DNA from: Lewinellaceae bacterium
GTDB taxonomy: Bacteria > Bacteroidota > Bacteroidia > Chitinophagales > Saprospiraceae
DNA: 64,000 bases
Direction of reading: 5' to 3'
Assembly (NCBI GenBank): GCA_016710765.1
Contig: JADJUJ010000004.1
Location: 124,001-188,000, forward strand
The translations under genes and the position numbers were made by a program. Each line of letters starts with the position of its first letter. Positions within the stretch are counted from its first letter, which is position 1. The notes beneath the pieces are model-generated. The model was not told the origin of the DNA and searched no databases. It saw only the letters and a list, made by a program, of their open reading frames with translations. Below, piece by piece: positions 31,343-40,870 of this stretch.

Positions 31343-32397
31343 CTACAGGAACACGCCATTGTGCGTCTGATACACCACTGCGGTTATCACATTGCCCACC
31401 AATTGCAGCGTTTTCTTGTCGATGGCCTTCATATCGTCGCTGTGGGTATGCCAGTGAGAAACAAAGCCGGAGCTGGTTAGTCCTGGCCTGTTGATGATGT
31501 CAATCATTGGGATTCGGGCATGCAAGATGACAAAATAATGGTCGTCGGTAACACCACCGCCATCTTCTTGCACAAAAGCATCGCCATAACCAAGTTCGGC
31601 GGCAAGGCCCCAAACCTTATCAACAATCAGTGGAGCAGCCTGCCGAGAAATGCCCTCTTTGGCAAATTTCGGGTTGGCGGCGCCCACCATATCCAGCAGA
31701 ATGCCAAACAATGGCGAGTAAGAGGAACTGTGTAGGTTTTGTGCCCAATATTGAGAACCCAGGCACCAGCTGGTGGAATGGTCTTTGCCATCATCAGCAT
31801 CATTTCCCTGATCTTCCAGATCAAAAAGAACGAGATCCACCCCAATATCTACCGGATTTTCCTGCAGTGTTCTGGCAAGTTCCAGCAAAATAGCAACTCC
31901 GCTGCCGCCATCATCAGCACCCAGAATTGGTTTGTTTTGGTTTTTAGTATCCTGATCGGCTATAAACCGGCTGTCCCAATGCGCTGCCAATAATATACGC
32001 TGTGGGTTTTCGGGCTTGTATTGTGCAATGATGTTGACACCATCCATCGTATGGCCCTTGTAATGCTGGGCCTGAAATTTTTGTTCAATGACGGTCATGC
32101 CCATTCTGCGAAATTCCCCTGCCAACCATTCCCCACATTTGCGATGGCCTTCTGAGCCCGGTTGGCGCGTGCCGAATTCGATTTGCTTTTGACAAAAACA
32201 AAAGCGGAATCGCCATTAAACGGGGGTACAGGAACCTGTTGTACAGCAGGCATGGGGCCTTTCTTGGAATCTGGCATGGGCGTATCGGGTTGCGGCGGGG
32301 TATTATCCGATCCGCATGACTTCAGCATAGGGACTAGCAACGCTGCCACCAGCAACAACAATAAGAGGTAAGTTTTATTTATAGCAAGCTTGCGCAT
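31343..32397 (-). CDS. M28-fold glutaminyl-peptide cyclotransferase-like lipoprotein, one frameshift
   Basis: Two frames form one protein of about 351 residues. The start at 32397 gives a lipoprotein signal ending VPMLKSC. The mature part has the M28/QC zinc-ligand motifs: AAHWDSR, GADDGGSG, LVLFDLEDQG and a late HWHTHSDD. This arrangement matches type II (animal-like) glutaminyl cyclases of Bacteroidota better than aminopeptidases. The break is at T4 32187-32190: an added base reads FVKKQIEFGTR. Glutaminyl cyclase turns N-terminal Gln into pyroglutamate. Many exported proteins in this window would expose Gln after signal cleavage, which supports that role (inference). It follows cysS by 41 nt on the same strand. 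Confidence 0.85.
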
Positions 32398-32438
32398 GGC
32401 GAGTTGATTAACATGGTGATATTCAAGGAACGTATTTT

Positions 32439-33953
32439 CTACACATCTATTTTCTCCCAACGGGTACCTTCTTTGCCATCCTTTATCTGAATACCAACGG
32501 CAGCCAGGGCATCCCGGATCATATCGCTGGCAGCCCAGTCTTTGTTTTCCCGTGCCTTGGCACGCATGGCAAGAATCAGGTCCATGAGCCCTTCCATGGT
32601 ACCGGAATCGCCGCCCGATTCCGTTTCGTCGCGAAGGCCGAAGATGTCAAAAATAACGGTGCTAAAGACCGTTTTCATACGCTCTATTACCCAAGGGGCA
32701 ATTTCGTTGGCCGCAATTTGCTGGTGTACGTACTTGTTGATGTAACTACCCAGTTCGTTCAAACTGGCAATGGCCATGGCGGTATTGAAATCGTCGTCCA
32801 TACCAGCAAACACATCGTCGATCAGCGAGAGAATCTTGCGGTCGGTATCCGTTTCCGATCCATCAAAATCTGCGGCATTCACCGCAATGGCCTGCAGCTG
32901 GCGATTGGTTTCCATGATTTTCCGGTAACCTTTTTCCGCTGCCAACAGTGCGTCATCGCTGATGTCGAGTGTACTGCGGTAATGGGCCATTAACATAAAA
33001 AACTTTACCACCATTGGGTCATAGCCCTTGCTGACAAAGGGGCTGTTGCCGGTAAACAATTCAAAGGGCGAGATGGTGTTGCCTTCGCTTTTCGACATTT
33101 TACGGCTGTTCAACAGCAGCATATTGGTGTGTAGCCAGTAGCGGGCAGGTGCGCATCCGCAAGCACCCACGTTCTGGGCCACCTCATTTTCATGGTGAGG
33201 AAACTTAAGGTCGTTCCCACCGCCGTGTATATCAAAGGTTTTGCCCAGGTATTTGGTACTCATGGCAGAGCATTCCAGATGCCAGCCCGGAAAACCCACC
33301 GACCAGGGGCTTTTCCATACCATCAAGTCCTCTTTGCGCGCCTTCATCCAAATGGCAAAATCGGAAGGGTGGTTCTTCTCATCCTGGCTTTTGAGGTTAT
33401 CGCGGGTTTCCACCAGCAAATCTTCAATCACACGGCCCGACAGTTGACCGTATACGCCAGGATTTTCCTTGGCAAATTTGATCGTATCAAAATACACCGA
33501 ACCATTGCGCTCGTAAGCATAGCCGCGGGAAAAGATGTCCTGCACCATGTCTATTTGTTCGGGGATATGGCCGGTTGCCCTTGGTTCTATACTGGGCGGC
33601 AGGGTATTGAAGATCTGCATCAACTCATGGAAGCCAACGGTGTATTTTTGCGCAACCTCCATAGGCTCCAGCCGCGCCACCTTGGCACCCTTGGCCATGC
33701 GGTCCTCCCCGTCGTCGGTGAGGTGACCCACATCGGTAATGTTGCGCACATAACGCACCACATACCCTTTTTGGCGGAGATAGCGGTAAATTATGTCGAA
33801 ACTTACAAAAGTACGGCAATTGCCCAGGTGCACATCGCTGTACACCGTAGGGCCGCAAACGTACATGCCTACATGACCCTCTTCGAGGGGTACAAATTCT
33901 TCTTTTTTGCCACTAAGGCTGTTGTAAATCTTTAGGGAATGTGAATTGCTCAT
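32439..33953 (-). CDS. cysS: cysteine--tRNA ligase
   Basis: A 504-residue class I aminoacyl-tRNA synthetase. The HIGH motif appears as HLGN (residues 42-45) after MYVCGPTVYSDV, the KMSKS loop as RKMSKSEGN (about 285), and zinc-binding Cys/His residues sit in WHLECSAMS and HHENEVAQ. It charges tRNA-Cys in the cytoplasm. The length is in the normal range. A perfect TAnnTTTG element ends only 4 nt before the ATG at 33953, so the mRNA may be nearly leaderless; the N-terminus fits the family, so the start itself looks right. Confidence 0.98.
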   Translation of the reverse strand: MSNSHSLKIYNSLSGKKEEFVPLEEGHVGMYVCGPTVYSDVHLGNCRTFVSFDIIYRYLRQKGYVVRYVRNITDVGHLTDDGEDRMAKGAKVARLEPMEVAQKYTVGFHELMQIFNTLPPSIEPRATGHIPEQIDMVQDIFSRGYAYERNGSVYFDTIKFAKENPGVYGQLSGRVIEDLLVETRDNLKSQDEKNHPSDFAIWMKARKEDLMVWKSPWSVGFPGWHLECSAMSTKYLGKTFDIHGGGNDLKFPHHENEVAQNVGACGCAPARYWLHTNMLLLNSRKMSKSEGNTISPFELFTGNSPFVSKGYDPMVVKFFMLMAHYRSTLDISDDALLAAEKGYRKIMETNRQLQAIAVNAADFDGSETDTDRKILSLIDDVFAGMDDDFNTAMAIASLNELGSYINKYVHQQIAANEIAPWVIERMKTVFSTVIFDIFGLRDETESGGDSGTMEGLMDLILAMRAKARENKDWAASDMIRDALAAVGIQIKDGKEGTRWEKIDV

Positions 33954-33957
33954 GGTG

Positions 33958-33965
33958 CAAAGGTA
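33958..33965 (-). promoter_or_regulatory. -7 promoter element TACCTTTG of cysS
   Basis: Perfect consensus on the minus strand, with 4 nt between it and the cysS start codon. The flanking region shows no obvious TTG at -33. Confidence 0.6.
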
Positions 33966-34046
33966 GAAATAAGCTGGAATGATTATGAGGCTATCGGGTT
34001 ATAAGACCGCTGTGTTTTTCAGGTATTGGAATGGGGATAAACCAGT

Positions 34047-35090
34047 CTACAAACCGATTACTGCCACAACGGGATAATGATCAGAATAGTTTCCCCGGAG
34101 TACCCGGCAGGAATATGTTTTAACCTCTGGTGACGTCAGGATGTAATCAATTCTTAAAAATGGTAATGCGCCGGCAAAAGTAGTGCCAAGCCCAAAACCT
34201 TTGTCGCGAAAGGTATCGTTAAGCCCGTCCGACACCTTTCGGTAAACGAACGAGTTAGGCGTGTCATTGAAATCGCCGCACACCACAAACGCATTCGGGC
34301 AAGCATCCATGTGCTCCCGCAACTGCTGGGCCTGCTCTGCCCGAAGGCTGGTGGCGCCGCCCACCTTTTCCAGCACCCGGTTGATTTCATCCCAGGTTTG
34401 GCCCTGATTTATATCGCCTTCCTCCAGCATTTTCTCGGTATCGGCGGTCACCTTATTCGATTGAAGGTGCACATTGTACACCCGCAGCACTTGTTTGCCA
34501 ATCTTCACATCTACCCAAAGCGAGGAGTTTTTTGTACTCGTAAACGGAATCTCTCCGCCGCCGCGCATGGGGTAACGGCTGAGAATAACGGTTCCTTTTT
34601 TAAGGTTAAAGGTATAAGGATAGCCCATTTCAGAAGCCAGCACTTTGTAAAATTTACCACGGGTTTCCTGCGTACAAAGGATATCGGGCACGGCATTTTT
34701 TTTCAAAAAAGCAGCGTAGTCCAATGCGAGTTGGTGATAGGTGGCATCGTTTGCTTTGGCAGGCCACAGGTGGCCAAGGTTGTGGGTCGCCATGGTGATG
34801 GAGCCGCTCGGAATGGGGTTTTTACCAATGTCTAAGCCTATGAATGCCGTTACGTATTGCCAGCCAAGGAGCAGCATGCCAACATGGTAAAGAGCAAACC
34901 TGTTGAGCCGCCAGGTCCAGGCCAAAATCAATACCAGATTGGCCAGCAGCAGCCATGGAAAGGCCGTACCCAAAAACACAAACCCTTTAAACCAGCCCGG
35001 GTTAACCAGGGGCGTCAGGTAGGAAAGGGCCGTTAGCAAAATCACCAACGCACTAACAATCTTGAGCATATTTTTTAATAAATACCGCAT
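34047..35090 (-). CDS. membrane-anchored endonuclease/exonuclease/phosphatase (EEP) family protein
   Basis: A 347-residue protein with three N-terminal membrane helices (about residues 8-85) and an EEP catalytic domain from about residue 95. Active-site motifs are readable: THNLGH, CTQETRG (metal-binding Glu), VYNVHLQS, VCGDFNDTP (catalytic Asp/Asn), RIDYILTS and SDHYPV (catalytic His). EEP enzymes hydrolyse phosphodiesters or phosphomonoesters in nucleic acids, lipids or inositol phosphates; the substrate is unknown. In Bacteroidota this membrane form commonly follows two rhomboid genes and mutL, as here. Confidence 0.9.
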   Translation of the reverse strand: MRYLLKNMLKIVSALVILLTALSYLTPLVNPGWFKGFVFLGTAFPWLLLANLVLILAWTWRLNRFALYHVGMLLLGWQYVTAFIGLDIGKNPIPSGSITMATHNLGHLWPAKANDATYHQLALDYAAFLKKNAVPDILCTQETRGKFYKVLASEMGYPYTFNLKKGTVILSRYPMRGGGEIPFTSTKNSSLWVDVKIGKQVLRVYNVHLQSNKVTADTEKMLEEGDINQGQTWDEINRVLEKVGGATSLRAEQAQQLREHMDACPNAFVVCGDFNDTPNSFVYRKVSDGLNDTFRDKGFGLGTTFAGALPFLRIDYILTSPEVKTYSCRVLRGNYSDHYPVVAVIGL

Positions 35091-35128
35091 ACTTTAATTG
35101 CCATTCGGAACCCGATCCTGCAATACGT

Positions 35129-36064
35129 TTATTTTTTACTGGCTAAAAACAAAAATTCCTTTTCCTCGGCTGTCAGCTGATCATATCCCTCCTTTTTGAT
35201 TTTATCCAGGATAACGTCCAGTTTTTCCTGAAACGACTGGTCTATGTTGTCGGTACGATGCTGAGGTGCTTTGCTGCTTCCGGTTCCCTTAAATGCCATT
35301 TGCGGTTTTTTACGGTTCTTCCGGGGGCGGCGCTGGTTGGGCGCGAACAGCCCGACGGCGTAATCAAGGATGGCATTGACGGGCTCTGCCATATCCTTAC
35401 CATCTCGAAGGCGAAAAACAAATAAAATACCCATCATTAAACCGCCGAGGTGCGCAATATGGCCGCCCGTATTATCCTGGTTGGCAAATCCAAGCAAATC
35501 GAGTAATACCATAACCAGAACGATATACTTCAACCTGATTTCGCCCAGCAGCATCAGCATCACACGATAATCTGGTGCCAAAATAAGGGCCGCGCCGCTA
35601 AGGGCCATAACGGCTGCAGAAGCACCCAAGGCATGAGTGCCGATACCCGGCAAAAACTGCGCAGACAAAATAAAGGTAATGTTGCCGGCCAGCCCTCCCA
35701 ACAGGTACAAAGGGAATACCCGCCTGTTTCCAATCAAATCGCCCACAATAGTGCCAAAAAGGTACAGCCACACCATATTGCTGAGCAAATGCAGGAAACT
35801 TTGGTGCAAAAACATGGACGTAAACAATGCCCAGGGATGCATCATCAACTCCCAGCCACTGGCTGGCATGCAAACGTACTCCAGTATGGCCCAGAGTGTG
35901 GTATAATGAATGTTGTTTTCAGTGCCCAAAGCGAGCCACAGTGCCAGATAGGTGGCACTGACCAGCAGGTACACAATAAAATTGGCCGCCAAAAGGCGGG
36001 TAGCCATATTGCCATTTCGCAATGCATTGCGAAAATCATCCCAAATCGAAGAAAATAACGCCAT
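35129..36064 (-). CDS. rhomboid family intramembrane serine protease (second of pair)
   Basis: A 311-residue membrane protein with six or seven helices and a basic, Lys/Arg-rich cytoplasmic tail (about residues 230-311, including NQRRPRKNRKKPQ). Rhomboid motifs: HLLSNMVWLYLFG (oxyanion His/Asn), the nucleophile GASAAVM instead of GASG, and HIAHLGG with the catalytic His. The Ser/His dyad is present, so activity is plausible even though the second Gly is replaced by Ala. It starts 12 nt after the other rhomboid gene. The tail may bind partners or nucleic acid (inference). Confidence 0.9.
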   Translation of the reverse strand: MALFSSIWDDFRNALRNGNMATRLLAANFIVYLLVSATYLALWLALGTENNIHYTTLWAILEYVCMPASGWELMMHPWALFTSMFLHQSFLHLLSNMVWLYLFGTIVGDLIGNRRVFPLYLLGGLAGNITFILSAQFLPGIGTHALGASAAVMALSGAALILAPDYRVMLMLLGEIRLKYIVLVMVLLDLLGFANQDNTGGHIAHLGGLMMGILFVFRLRDGKDMAEPVNAILDYAVGLFAPNQRRPRKNRKKPQMAFKGTGSSKAPQHRTDNIDQSFQEKLDVILDKIKKEGYDQLTAEEKEFLFLASKK

Positions 36065-36076
36065 TATTATCTAAAA

Positions 36077-36745
36077 TTAACGCCCCCTGAAACGATACCA
36101 GTATAAAATTAGGCCAAGCCCAAATAAGGCCCCCCCGATGTGTGCAAAATGTGCAATCCCCGTGGAAGAACCCCGAACCCCATAAATCAACTCGGCCACC
36201 GCCATGATACCCACGAAATATTTTGCCTTCATAGCAATCGGTGGAAAAATGAGGCTGATGACCTGGTTCGGAAACAAGTAAGCAAAGGCCACATAAATAC
36301 CAAAAATAGCGCCGGAGGCACCAAGCATAGCCCCATTCCAGGAAGTGGGATCAATACCGTGGGAACTCAATTCCCACCATTGCACCCCCATGTGGAGGCC
36401 ATAGGCTCCCAGTCCGCAAAACATGTAGTAAAATAAAAACCGACGCTGGCCCCATACCATTTCTACCATGGGCCCGAAGAAATACAGCGACAACATGTTG
36501 AAAAACAAGTGGCCTAGGTCTCCGTGCATAAACATGTGCGTGATGATCTGAAAGGGCTCAAAATGTGTTGAGCCCGGCACATAGGCCGCCAGATAGAGCC
36601 GCCCAAGATGGGCATAATCGTTGCCGGCAACATTATACGACTCCGGCCCCATCAGTACATAAGTACCGACGAACATCAGCACGTTGATGATGAGCAGGTG
36701 GCGAACCACCCCGGTGAAGGGTTGATAAAATTGAAACATAGACAT
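36077..36745 (-). CDS. rhomboid family intramembrane serine protease (first of pair)
   Basis: A 222-residue six-helix protein with all rhomboid landmarks: HMFMHGDLGHLFFNMLSL, the nucleophile motif GASGAIFG (about residue 141) and FAHIGGALFG with the catalytic His. It cleaves transmembrane segments of substrate proteins. It sits between mutL upstream and a second, longer rhomboid downstream. Two close ATG codons, at 36745 and two residues later, could each start translation. Confidence 0.92.
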   Translation of the reverse strand: MSMFQFYQPFTGVVRHLLIINVLMFVGTYVLMGPESYNVAGNDYAHLGRLYLAAYVPGSTHFEPFQIITHMFMHGDLGHLFFNMLSLYFFGPMVEMVWGQRRFLFYYMFCGLGAYGLHMGVQWWELSSHGIDPTSWNGAMLGASGAIFGIYVAFAYLFPNQVISLIFPPIAMKAKYFVGIMAVAELIYGVRGSSTGIAHFAHIGGALFGLGLILYWYRFRGR

Positions 36746-36818
36746 GGGTTAGCGTATTGAACAGGCATTTTGCCCTGCGTGGGTAGCTTTGAAAACAAGT
36801 ACAATTTTAGGGTAAAAA

Positions 36819-38687
36819 TTAAACTTTGTAGCCATAAAAAATTAAAGCTTCAAAGCGCTTTTGCAAGGCCTCCAGATCAAAAGTGATGAAACAATTCCGA
36901 CCAGTCGGACTTTTGTATGGAACACTGCAGGCAAACAGTTGGTCAATCAGATCGCGCATTTCACGGGATGTCAGCATTTGTCCGCGCCGGATCGCCGCAC
37001 TCCGCGCCATCGACCGGGCAAGGTTTTCCTGAATACCGGGCTCTAATGCGAGGTTCTCTTTGTACTGAGCCAAAACACGCTCCAGCAAGAGTTGTTCATC
37101 CGGGCTCCCGGCCATTTCGGCTGGCGTACCATGCACAATAAAGGCATTGCCACCAAATTCTGCTATTTCAAAACCCAAACAGTTCAAATCATCAAGCATG
37201 GTGCGCATCAGAACAGCATCGGCGCTGGAAAGCGTAACCGTTCGCGGGAAAAGTGCTCTTTGGGTAGTAATGGGCTGTTCCCGCAAGGCTTCGAGGTATC
37301 GTTCGTACAAGATGCGCTCACTGGCAGCCTGCTGATCAATGAGCAGAAAGCCCGATTTGATCTGGCTGAGAATATACTGTCCGTGCAGTTGAGTAGGCTC
37401 TTTATCGCCTTTGGAAAAACTGCCGGAACTGTCGTCGAGGGCACTGGGTTCATCGCTGGATACAACCGAAAAGCCTTCAGGTACAAACAGCGGTTCCGGC
37501 GCATCGGCGTTCCCGACACCCGCCTGATCAAGTCCTTCGTACAAGCGTTGCCAGTTGCGCAGGTTGTCGGCATGGCGTTGGTCGGTTCTGGGCTGGCTGC
37601 TACCAACCGAAAGATTGCTGTCTTCCTGCCTGGCCATCATCCGGGTTGGCATCGGCTGAAAAGCGGGCTCATTTTCAAAATCAAGGGTAGGGGTGATGTT
37701 GTTGCTGCCCAGCGCATGGCGCACCGTTACTTTCAGTACATTGTAAATCAGTTTCTCGTCGTCGAACTTGATTTCCTGCTTGGTCGGGTGTACGTTCACA
37801 TCAATCCTGTCCGGGTTGATGTCGAGGAAAAGTACGTACAGCGGGTAAGCATCCGGCGGCAGAAGCTCTTCGTATGCACCCACCACGGCATGGTGCAGGT
37901 AGTTACTTTTAATAAAACGATTGTTGACAAAAAAGTACTGTTCCCCCCTTGTTTTCTTGAAATAATCCGGCTTTCCCACGAATCCGGTCACCCGAACGGC
38001 ATCGGTTTCTTCCTGCACCGGCACCAGTTTTTTATTGACACTATCCCCAAATACTTTCACGATGCGCTGGCGTAAGTTACCCATCGGAAGATGCATGACT
38101 TCCTGATCGTTGCTGTGCAGGGAGAAAAAAACATCCGGATTGGCCAGGGCAATGCGTTGAAACTCATCGAGAATATGCCGCAATTCCACCGGATCACTTT
38201 TTAGAAAATTCTTCCTTGCCGGCACACTGAAAAAAAGGTTTTTTACCGAGAGGCTGGTACCTGGCTGCGCCTGACATGGCTCCTGGGTTTTTACACTGGA
38301 GTTTTCTACCACAACACGGGTGCCCAACTCATCAGAGGCCCGCCGGGAACGCAACTCCACCTGTGCTACAGCGGCGATGGAGGCCATTGCCTCACCGCGG
38401 AAGCCCATCGTGCGGATAGCAAAAAGGTCCTTCGACTCCCGGATCTTTGAGGTAGCATGGCGCTCAAAGCACATGCGGGCATCATTCTCCGACATGCCGC
38501 AACCGTTGTCGATCACTTGAATGAGGGTCTTTCCGGCATCTTTTATGGCCAGTTTGATTTCCGTAGCGCCGGCATCAATGGCGTTTTCCAGTAATTCCTT
38601 CACCACAGAGGCGGGCCGCTGCACCACTTCACCTGCGGCAATTTGATTGGCGATATTTTCTGGAAGCAAATGAATGACATCGGTCAT
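36819..38687 (-). CDS. mutL: DNA mismatch repair endonuclease/ATPase MutL
   Basis: A 622-residue protein. The N-terminal GHKL ATPase has IAAGEVVQRPASVVKELLEN, DNGCGM and TMGFRGEA; a central linker of low conservation follows (about 345-430), then a C-terminal dimerisation domain. The C-terminal region lacks a clear DQHAxxERxxYE endonuclease motif: the corresponding stretch reads LIDQQAASERILYERY, where QQA replaces QHA. The rest of that motif is preserved, so nicking activity is uncertain. MutL couples MutS mismatch recognition to strand removal. The gene heads a block with two rhomboids and an EEP protein. Confidence 0.97.
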   Translation of the reverse strand: MTDVIHLLPENIANQIAAGEVVQRPASVVKELLENAIDAGATEIKLAIKDAGKTLIQVIDNGCGMSENDARMCFERHATSKIRESKDLFAIRTMGFRGEAMASIAAVAQVELRSRRASDELGTRVVVENSSVKTQEPCQAQPGTSLSVKNLFFSVPARKNFLKSDPVELRHILDEFQRIALANPDVFFSLHSNDQEVMHLPMGNLRQRIVKVFGDSVNKKLVPVQEETDAVRVTGFVGKPDYFKKTRGEQYFFVNNRFIKSNYLHHAVVGAYEELLPPDAYPLYVLFLDINPDRIDVNVHPTKQEIKFDDEKLIYNVLKVTVRHALGSNNITPTLDFENEPAFQPMPTRMMARQEDSNLSVGSSQPRTDQRHADNLRNWQRLYEGLDQAGVGNADAPEPLFVPEGFSVVSSDEPSALDDSSGSFSKGDKEPTQLHGQYILSQIKSGFLLIDQQAASERILYERYLEALREQPITTQRALFPRTVTLSSADAVLMRTMLDDLNCLGFEIAEFGGNAFIVHGTPAEMAGSPDEQLLLERVLAQYKENLALEPGIQENLARSMARSAAIRRGQMLTSREMRDLIDQLFACSVPYKSPTGRNCFITFDLEALQKRFEALIFYGYKV

Positions 38688-39075
38688 ACCGCGTAGGTTA
38701 TATTAGAATTGGTCGGCTTCATACTTTTGGTCGTGGTAATAAGGCACAATCTGCGCGAAAGGCTACCAATTCAGTTTTTGAAAGCAGCCGTTTGTTGGGC
38801 CAATCCTTTCCAATCACTGAATTGAAACCTTTTCCGTCCAGGTGGAGGCCGGAGGCAAGGCCAAAAGGCGAAGGCCGGTTTAGGCTTTGGTAATCCGCAA
38901 AGATAGCCTTTTTTGGCGATCCTCCGAAGGCCTAAAGCGGCATCAGAAGGGCTTCTGCACCACATTTTATATAAACTTCTTTTGAATGTTGCTAAAAAAC
39001 AGTGCAAGCGGGCTATTTCTTGCTCGGACGTATTATTTTTGCCGCACGTTAACGCATCGCATCAAAATTTATTCA
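38688..39075. other. intergenic region between mutL and the 42-aa peptide
   Basis: About 390 bp holding divergent upstream sequences. A -7 element for the + strand is at 39034-39041. The middle (38830-38930) has short GC-rich repeats of AAGGC and GGCCGG, with no clear stem or gene. Confidence 0.5.
39034..39041 (+). promoter_or_regulatory. -7 promoter element TATTTTTG
   Basis: Matches TAnnTTTG and lies 34 nt upstream of the 42-residue frame at 39076, supporting that frame as the first gene before the LptF/G permease. Confidence 0.45.
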
Positions 39076-39204
39076 ATGGAAAACATCGAAAACAAGCGCG
39101 GAAAAGGATACTGCATCCTGTATCTTTTTATGGGGCTTTTGTTCTTTACGTTGTTCGCACTTATGCTGTACAACCGCAGTTTTATCCTCGACTTCACGCG
39201 ATAA
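39076..39204 (+). CDS. 42-residue single-helix membrane peptide
   Basis: A short frame starting MENIENKRGKGYCILYLFMG: a charged N-terminus, one hydrophobic helix (about residues 13-32) and a short polar tail. It has a promoter element 34 nt upstream and lies 46 nt before the LptF/G permease. Not recognised. The shape (basic N-terminus, single helix) is that of small regulatory or subunit membrane peptides. An alternative longer start at 38986 would lie upstream of the promoter element. Moderately convincing. Confidence 0.5.
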   Translation: MENIENKRGKGYCILYLFMGLLFFTLFALMLYNRSFILDFTR

Positions 39205-39250
39205 GCTGACGCCGGCAACTTTTTCCTTGCCGTGTTCGTTCAGGTAAGCT

Positions 39251-40341
39251 ATGCTGAAGTTCAAAACGCTCGACGGGTATATCATTCGAAAGTATCTTTC
39301 TACTTTCGGATTTTCGTTGCTGATTTTCACCATGATTTCCATGGTGATCGACTTCAGCGACAAAGTGAAGAGCTTTATTGAAAAGCCCTGCACGGCAAAG
39401 GAAATTTTGCTCGACTACTTTCCGGGCTTCATTTTCAACATCGCTGGTTTGTTGTTGCCGCTTTACACCCTGATTGCAGTGGTGTTCTTTACCTCCAGGT
39501 TGGCCTTCAATTCGGAAATATTATCGGTTTTCAGCGCTGGAATCAGCTTCAACCGGCTGCTGCTGCCCTATCTCATCGCAGCAAGTATGGTGGTAGCCCT
39601 GCATTTGGTGCTCAACCACCTCGTGGTGCCCCAAACCAATAAATACCGCCTGAAATTCGAGCGCACCTATGTTTGGACCGATCAGGAAAAGGGCGTACCT
39701 CCATGGTGCACTTTTTGGTGGCGCCCGACATAAAAGTATACATCCAGGGCTACAATAAAACAGCCAAAACAGCCAGCGGGCTACGGCTTGAAAAATTTGA
39801 GGGCAATAAAGTCATCAGCGTGCTGACGGCCGACCACGCACGCTGGAAGGGAGAGCCTGACCGCTGGGAACTGAGCAGCTACTCCGTTCGCACCTTTGAT
39901 GGTTTGCGGGAAAATTTTACCCGATACACCACACCCATCGACACGGCCATCAACCTCACCCCGCAGGATTTCGTTTTTTACAACAACCAAAACGAGGAAA
40001 TGACCACCGCCGAACTCGGCGAAGCCATCGATCGTGACCGGCAACGCGGACTTTCCAACACCAATAAATACGATATTGAACGCCAACGCCGTACGGCCGA
40101 CGCCTTTACCAACTTTATCCTCACCATCATCGGGCTTTCTATCGCTGGAAGAAAGGTGCGGGGCGGCATGGGCCTTCACCTCGCCATGGGGATCGGATTG
40201 GGCGCACTCTTTATTTTGCTGTCCAAGTTCGCTGCTTCTTTTGCCAGCAGCGGCACAGTACCCGTTGCGCTAGGCATGTGGCTCCCTAACATCTTTTTTG
40301 GACTGATCGCGCTTTGGCTCGTAAGCAGGGCACAAAAGTAG
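39251..40341 (+). CDS. LptF/LptG family permease, one frameshift
   Basis: Two overlapping frames form one protein of about 363 residues: three N-terminal helices (DGYIIRKYLSTFGFSLLIF is the family start), a periplasmic beta-jellyroll-like domain (about 145-275), then three C-terminal helices with RKVRGGMGLHLAMGIGLG. Frames meet at the A4G3 run 39687-39693; one added base reads DQEKGRTSMVHF. LptF/LptG form the inner-membrane part of the lipopolysaccharide exporter with LptB. Which of the two this is cannot be decided. It follows the 42-residue membrane peptide. Confidence 0.9.
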
Positions 40342-40398
40342 ACAAACCGCCAATTCTGCCCTTTGCCGCCATCCTCTGGCTGCTGTTCCGGATTTTTT

Positions 40399-40406
40399 TA
40401 CCTTTG
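40399..40406 (+). promoter_or_regulatory. -7 promoter element TACCTTTG of yjdM
   Basis: Perfect TAnnTTTG, 34 nt upstream of the yjdM ATG and preceded by a T7 tract. Confidence 0.55.
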
Positions 40407-40440
40407 CGACCGCACTTTTGCATTACCAACGTAAAACACC

Positions 40441-40785
40441 ATGCCCGATACACAATCCTGCCCAAGCTGCCGTTCTGCTGTTACCTACTCCACCGGAGAC
40501 TTGATGATGTGCGCAGAATGCGGTCACGAATGGGACCCGAAAGAACTTGCTGCTGAATCAGCCGACGAAGCGCTGGTCATAAAAGATGCCAATGGCAACA
40601 TTCTGCAAGACGGCGACAGCGTCATTGTGCTGAAAGACCTGCCTGTTAAAGGGATGCCAAAACCCGTTAAGGCTGGCACTAAGGTGAAGAACATCCGCTT
40701 AACGGATGGAGATCATAACATCGACTGCAAAATCGAAGGATTTGGCGCCATGGGCCTAAAATCGGAGTTTGTACGAAAGGCCTGA
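40441..40785 (+). CDS. yjdM: zinc ribbon protein YjdM/PhnA family
   Basis: A 114-residue protein with an N-terminal zinc ribbon (CPSC at residues 7-10 and CAEC at about 24-27) and a C-terminal SH3-like domain (ANGNILQDGDSVIVLKDL). This is the PhnA/YjdM family; despite the name 'alkylphosphonate utilization', a role in phosphonate use is not established. Length is normal. It has its own promoter element. The region downstream holds a MITE rather than a further gene. Confidence 0.93.
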   Translation: MPDTQSCPSCRSAVTYSTGDLMMCAECGHEWDPKELAAESADEALVIKDANGNILQDGDSVIVLKDLPVKGMPKPVKAGTKVKNIRLTDGDHNIDCKIEGFGAMGLKSEFVRKA

Positions 40786-40870
40786 TCCCTGTAATTGTTT
40801 TGTGGCTTAGCCCTGAATTTGAGCATCTGCACTGGCGATTCGCCCATCCCAAACCCTATTTTTCCTATTT

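Noticed and set aside
35129..36064. Inactive rhomboid because of GASA instead of GASG
   Set aside because: The catalytic Ser and His and the oxyanion His/Asn are all present, so loss of activity is not supported by this change alone.
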